Shown here: positions 60,260-64,000 of the stretch, one piece after another
Layout of the letters: every line of letters starts with the position of its first letter
Numbering within the stretch: position 1 is the first letter of the stretch
Origin: Rahnella sp. AA
Lineage (GTDB): Bacteria > Pseudomonadota > Gammaproteobacteria > Enterobacterales > Enterobacteriaceae
DNA length: 64,000 bases
Reading direction: 5' to 3'
Assembly: GCF_002834385.1 (NCBI RefSeq)
Contig: NZ_PITQ01000012.1
Coordinates: 62,001 to 126,000 of the forward strand
Position numbers and translations under genes: made by a program
The notes under the pieces: generated by a model
Told to the model about the DNA's origin: nothing
Seen by the model: the letters and a program-made list of their open reading frames with translations, nothing else
Databases searched by the model: none

Positions 60260-61735
60260 TCAGCTCGCTACTGCGATGCGTTTCATATCAGTCATATAAC
60301 CACGTAAAGTGCGGCCGATTGACTCGATTGGATGGTTGCGGATAGCTTCGTTAACGTCACGCAGCTGCGCGTTATCAACCTGAGTTTCTGCAACCGATTT
60401 ACCCAAATCACCCGCCTGCAGGGTGGTCATGAATTCTTTCAGTAACGGTACTGCTGCGTTAGCAAACAGGTAGTTACCGTATTCTGCGGTATCAGAGATA
60501 ACCACGTTCATTTCATACAGACGCTTACGCGCAACGGTGTTGGCGATCAACGGCAGCTCGTGCAGTGATTCGTAGTAAGCAGATTCTTCAATAATGCCGG
60601 AAGCCACCATGGTTTCGAAGGCCAGTTCAACGCCCGCCTTCACCATCGCAATCATCACAACACCGTGGTCGAAGTATTCCTGCTCAGAAATTTTACCGTC
60701 GAACTGTGGTGCGTTTTCGAACGCGGTTGCGCCCGTTTCTTCACGCCAGGTCAGCAGGTTTTTGTCGTCGTTCGCCCAGTCAGCCATCATACCGCTGGAG
60801 AATTCGCCGGAGATGATGTCGTCCATGTGTTTCTGGAACAGCGGCGCCATGATCTCTTTCAGTTGTTCAGAAAGTGCGTAAGCACGCAGTTTCGCCGGGT
60901 TGGACAGACGATCCATCATCAGCGTGATGCCGCCTTGTTTCAGTGCTTCGGTGATGGTTTCCCAGCCGAATTGCAGCAGTTTTTCTGCGTACGCTTCGTC
61001 TACGCCGTCAGCAACCAGTTTGTCGAAGCACAGCAGGGAACCGGCCTGCAACATACCGCACAGGATAGTCTGCTCGCCCATCAGGTCAGATTTTACTTCT
61101 GCAACGAAAGAAGATTGCAGAACACCGGCACGGTGGCCACCCGTTGCTGCTGCCCAGGCTTTAGCAATCGCCATGCCTTCGCCTTTCGGGTCGTTTTCCG
61201 GGTGAACGGCGATCAGCGTCGGAACACCGAAACCACGTTTGTATTCTTCGCGAACTTCAGTACCCGGACATTTTGGAGCAACCATCACGACGGTGATGTC
61301 TTTACGGATTTGCTCGCCCACTTCAACGATGTTGAAGCCGTGTGAGTAACCCAGCGTTGCGCCATCTTTCATCAGAGGCTGAACCGCTTTAACCACAGCG
61401 CTGTGCTGTTTGTCTGGCGTCAGGTTAACCACCAGGTCAGCCTGTGGGATCAGTTCTTCGTAGGTGCCGACTTTGAAGCCGTTTTCGGTCGCTTTACGCC
61501 ATGAAGCACGCTTCTCAGCTATCGCTTCTGCACGCAGGGTGTAGGAAACATCCAGACCGGAATCACGCATGTTCAGACCCTGGTTCAGGCCCTGTGCGCC
61601 ACAGCCTACAATCACCACTTTTTTACCTTTGAGGTAGCTGGCTTCGTCCGCGAATTCATCGCGACCCATGAAGCGGCATTTGCCCAGTTGTGCCAGCTGC
61701 TGACGCAGGTTCAGTGTGTTGAAATAGTTAGCCAT
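60260..61735 (-). CDS. ilvC: IlvC, ketol-acid reductoisomerase (long form)
   Basis: NADPH-dependent Mg enzyme of valine, isoleucine and leucine synthesis. The 491 residues equal E. coli IlvC, the long class II form with duplicated C-terminal knotted domain. [17 protein letters not shown] near 45-61 is the nucleotide loop; [10 protein letters not shown] near 213-222 holds Mg ligands. It is divergent from its activator gene ilvY, with the operator between. Confidence 0.98.
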   Translation of the reverse strand: MANYFNTLNLRQQLAQLGKCRFMGRDEFADEASYLKGKKVVIVGCGAQGLNQGLNMRDSGLDVSYTLRAEAIAEKRASWRKATENGFKVGTYEELIPQADLVVNLTPDKQHSAVVKAVQPLMKDGATLGYSHGFNIVEVGEQIRKDITVVMVAPKCPGTEVREEYKRGFGVPTLIAVHPENDPKGEGMAIAKAWAAATGGHRAGVLQSSFVAEVKSDLMGEQTILCGMLQAGSLLCFDKLVADGVDEAYAEKLLQFGWETITEALKQGGITLMMDRLSNPAKLRAYALSEQLKEIMAPLFQKHMDDIISGEFSSGMMADWANDDKNLLTWREETGATAFENAPQFDGKISEQEYFDHGVVMIAMVKAGVELAFETMVASGIIEESAYYESLHELPLIANTVARKRLYEMNVVISDTAEYGNYLFANAAVPLLKEFMTTLQAGDLGKSVAETQVDNAQLRDVNEAIRNHPIESIGRTLRGYMTDMKRIAVAS

Positions 61736-61860
61736 GTCTTGCTCCGTTCTATCGAGGTAAGTGCTGTTATTTTTTGTTTCACCGGTGAGCCGGTGAACGC
61801 CGTGAATTCACTATATGTCATGCGACACATTGCTTAAATTGATATATTACGAAGATGATG

Positions 61861-61875
61861 TTGCAGAAACTGCAA
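61861..61875. promoter_or_regulatory. IlvY operator candidate
   Basis: TTGCA-GAAAC-TGCAA is a perfect LysR-type inverted repeat (T-N11-A core) between ilvC and ilvY. IlvY is known in E. coli to bind tandem sites here and activate ilvC when acetolactate or acetohydroxybutyrate is present. A second, weaker repeat GTC-ATGC-GAC lies near 61818-61827. Confidence 0.75.
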
Positions 61876-61921
61876 TATACTTCGTTTGACCTTTGCGTAA
61901 CTAAAAAGCCGGGACTTCTTT

Positions 61922-62803
61922 ATGGATTTGCGTGATCTGAAACTGTTCTTACATCTGGCGGAAAGCCGCCATTTTGGCCGTTCGTCGAAGGCGATGCATG
62001 TCAGCCCGTCAACGCTGTCGCGCCAGATCCAGCGGCTGGAAGAAGAACTCGGCCAGCCGTTATTTCAGCGTGACAACCGCACCGTGCAACTGACCAGCGC
62101 GGGTGAACAACTCAAAACTTTTGCCCAGCAAACGCTGCTGAGTTACCAGCAACTGCGCAGCGGGCTGGATCAGCATGGCCCGACGCTCAGTGGCGAGCTG
62201 CATTTATTCTGCTCGGTCACCGCTGCGTACAGCCACCTGCCCCCTATTCTTGACCGCTTCCGCGCGCAACATCCGCTGGTAGAAATCAAACTGACCACCG
62301 GCGACGCCGCCGACGCGGTCGAAAAAGTTCAGTCCACCGAAGCGGACCTGGGGATTGCAGGCCGCCCGGAAAGCCTGCCGGGCAGCGTGGATTTCACGCA
62401 GATCGGCGAAATTCCGATGATCCTGATTTCCCCGTCTCTGCCGGGCGCGGTGCGAACGCAAGTCAGCGTGCCGCATCCCGACTGGTCACAAATTCCGTTT
62501 ATTCTTCCTGAACACGGCCCGGCGCGAAAACGTATCGACATCTGGTTCAAACGAAACCGCCTGAGCAATCCGCTGATTTACGCCACGGTGTCCGGCCACG
62601 AAGCGATTGTGTCAATGGTCGCGCTCGGTTGCGGCATCGCGCTCATTCCGTCGGTCGTTGTCGATAACAGCCCGGAACCGGTGCGCAACCGTATTTCCAT
62701 TCTGGATAACGTCACGCTCGGCGCGCCACTGGAACTGGGCGTCTGCGTGCAGAAAAAACGCCTGAACGAACCGCTGATCGAGGCGTTCTGGCAATTGTTA
62801 TAA
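61922..62803 (+). CDS. ilvY: IlvY, LysR-type activator of ilvC
   Basis: LysR-family regulator, 293 residues, that activates ilvC and represses itself. N-terminal winged helix-turn-helix (about 3-60: DLKLFLHLAESRHFGRSSKA and STLSRQIQRLEEELG), C-terminal effector domain of two lobes (GSVDFTQIGEI, VALGCGIALIPS). Divergent from ilvC as in E. coli. Confidence 0.96.
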   Translation: MDLRDLKLFLHLAESRHFGRSSKAMHVSPSTLSRQIQRLEEELGQPLFQRDNRTVQLTSAGEQLKTFAQQTLLSYQQLRSGLDQHGPTLSGELHLFCSVTAAYSHLPPILDRFRAQHPLVEIKLTTGDAADAVEKVQSTEADLGIAGRPESLPGSVDFTQIGEIPMILISPSLPGAVRTQVSVPHPDWSQIPFILPEHGPARKRIDIWFKRNRLSNPLIYATVSGHEAIVSMVALGCGIALIPSVVVDNSPEPVRNRISILDNVTLGAPLELGVCVQKKRLNEPLIEAFWQLL

Positions 62804-62829
62804 CCTGCGTTCGCGACAAAATAATGGCA

Positions 62830-62858
62830 AAGAAAAAGGGCCCGTTCGGGCCCTTCGG
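62830..62858 (-). terminator. Terminator of ilvA (possibly bidirectional)
   Basis: AAGGGCCC-GTTC-GGGCCCTT forms a perfect stem at 62836-62855; the minus-strand T run (TTTTTCTTT) is strong, just after the ilvA stop. A weaker T run on the plus side may serve ilvY. Confidence 0.9.
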
Positions 62859-62861
62859 TTT

Positions 62862-64000
62862 TTAGCCCGCCAGGAAGAAGCGGAACGCAGGATTATCACT
62901 TTCGTTATGACAGTCATAGCCCAGCGCCGTCAGGTTCTTCTCGAACTCCGGCTCTTCTTCGTTCAGCTCAAACGCGGCCAGTACACGACCGAAATCGGTG
63001 CCGTGGCTGCGATAATGGAACAGTGAAATATTCCAGTGCGTGCCCAGCGTATGCAGGAATTTCAGCAACGCGCCCGGTGATTCCGGGAACTCGAAGCTGT
63101 AAAGCCGCTCGCGCAGAGGCTTGGTTGGACGCCCGCCCACCATGTAGCGCACATGCAGTTTCGCCATTTCATCATCAGATAAATCAACCACCTGATAACC
63201 GTCGTGATTCAGCTCGGCGATGATTTCCTGCCGTTCTGCGTGACCCCGTGTCAGACGTACACCCACGAAAATGCAGGCGTTGTCAGCGTCGGCGTAACGG
63301 TAGTTAAATTCCGTGACTGAACGGCCACCGAGCAACTGGCAGAATTTCAGGAAGCTGCCTTTGCGTTCAGGAATGGTTACCGCCAGCAGGGCTTCGCGTT
63401 GTTCACCCAGCTCGCAGCGCTCAGACACATAGCGCAGACCGTGGAAATTCACGTTCGCGCCGGAAAGAATATGCGCCAGACGCTCGCCCTGAATGTTGTG
63501 CTGCTGCACGTATTTCTTCATACCTGCCAGCGCCAGCGCCCCGGAAGGCTCGGCGATAGCGCGGACATCTTCGAACAAATCTTTTACCGCCGCGCAGATG
63601 GAATCGCTGTCGACGGTGATCACGTCATCAAGATATTCACGGCACAGACGGAAGGTTTCGTTACCGATACGCTTCACGGCCACGCCTTCAGCGAACAGCC
63701 CGACACGCGCCAGATCAACCGGTTCACCGGCATCCAGCGCCGCCCGCAGGCAGGCTGAATCTTCGGCTTCGACCCCAATCACTTTGATTTGCGGCATTAG
63801 TTGTTTGATTAACACCGCGACGCCGGCGGCCAGACCGCCACCGCCGACCGGCACGAATACGCGATCAAGATGCGCATCCTGTTGCAGCAACTCCATCGCC
63901 AGTGTGCCTTGTCCGGCGATCACCGCCGGATGATCAAACGGCGGCACAAAGGTCATGCCCTGCTTTTGTGAAAGCTCGATAGCTTTGCCTTTGGCTTCGT
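62862..64000 (-). CDS. ilvA: IlvA, biosynthetic threonine deaminase (3' part)
   Basis: PLP enzyme turning threonine into 2-oxobutyrate, the first committed step to isoleucine, feedback-inhibited by isoleucine. The frame stays open to the right edge (EAKGKAIELSQKQG before the first visible Met), so about 380 residues are present and the N-terminal part with the PLP lysine is outside. Visible are FVPVGGGGLAAG, the phosphate-binding Gly loop, and two C-terminal ACT-like regulatory domains with segments GSFLKFCQLLGGRSVTEFNY and SPGALLKFLHTLGTHWNISL. The two regulatory domains distinguish it from the catabolic TdcB. Confidence 0.97.
   Translation of the reverse strand, partial: EAKGKAIELSQKQGMTFVPPFDHPAVIAGQGTLAMELLQQDAHLDRVFVPVGGGGLAAGVAVLIKQLMPQIKVIGVEAEDSACLRAALDAGEPVDLARVGLFAEGVAVKRIGNETFRLCREYLDDVITVDSDSICAAVKDLFEDVRAIAEPSGALALAGMKKYVQQHNIQGERLAHILSGANVNFHGLRYVSERCELGEQREALLAVTIPERKGSFLKFCQLLGGRSVTEFNYRYADADNACIFVGVRLTRGHAERQEIIAELNHDGYQVVDLSDDEMAKLHVRYMVGGRPTKPLRERLYSFEFPESPGALLKFLHTLGTHWNISLFHYRSHGTDFGRVLAAFELNEEEPEFEKNLTALGYDCHNESDNPAFRFFLAG

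Overview
The window is chromosomal DNA of a gamma-proteobacterium of the order Enterobacterales. Protein lengths and gene order match the Escherichia coli core genome almost gene for gene, with a Yersiniaceae-like flavour (Rahnella/Serratia/Yersinia type). The genus is an inference from general resemblance only. No phage, insertion sequence, CRISPR array or rRNA was seen.

Left end (1-1093): the 3' end of the queuosine-precursor transporter gene yhhQ and the lipoprotein gene dcrB. Accessory sugar locus (1095-12887): a MalK-type ATPase, the deletion remnant of a phosphomannomutase (manB-like) gene and a LacI-family regulator on the minus strand. Divergent from them on the plus strand are a lipoprotein binding protein, two permeases, a GH13 alpha-glucosidase-like enzyme, a GH130 mannoside phosphorylase, a DUF1861 beta-propeller protein, an OmpG-like porin and an exported protein of unknown function. 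Together they look like import and phosphorolytic breakdown of a mannose- and glucose-containing oligosaccharide that would release mannose 1-phosphate. The broken mutase is the enzyme that would have passed this product to glycolysis.

12943-29684 is a conserved block: yigL, pldB, rhtB, rhtC, recQ, pldA, yigI, rarD, an AbrB-family gene, corA with a structured leader, wbuC, uvrD with a LexA box, yigB-xerC-yigA-dapF and lptM (yifL). 29843-36784 holds cyaA divergent from hemCDXY; cyaY, which E. coli has between cyaA and lptM, is missing. 36857-37350 holds the small RNA GlmZ with a sigma-54 promoter and two GlrR-type sites. 37388-37856 is the Pro-Leu-His-Arg tRNA operon, followed by yifK.

39632-52410 is the complete enterobacterial common antigen operon, transcribed wecA-wzzE-wecB-wecC-rffG-rffH-wecD-wecE-wzxE-wecF-wzyE-wecG. 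52700-64000 carries rho, trxA, rhlB, gppA, rep, ppiC, ilvC divergent from ilvY, and the 3' part of ilvA, cut by the window edge.

Most genes outside the sugar locus are confident assignments by remembered family sequence and synteny. The points most worth following are the sugar locus (GH130 next to DUF1861, the manB remnant, the unknown exported protein), the missing cyaY, the corA leader, and several palindromes (3610, 32608, 54305, 23884).
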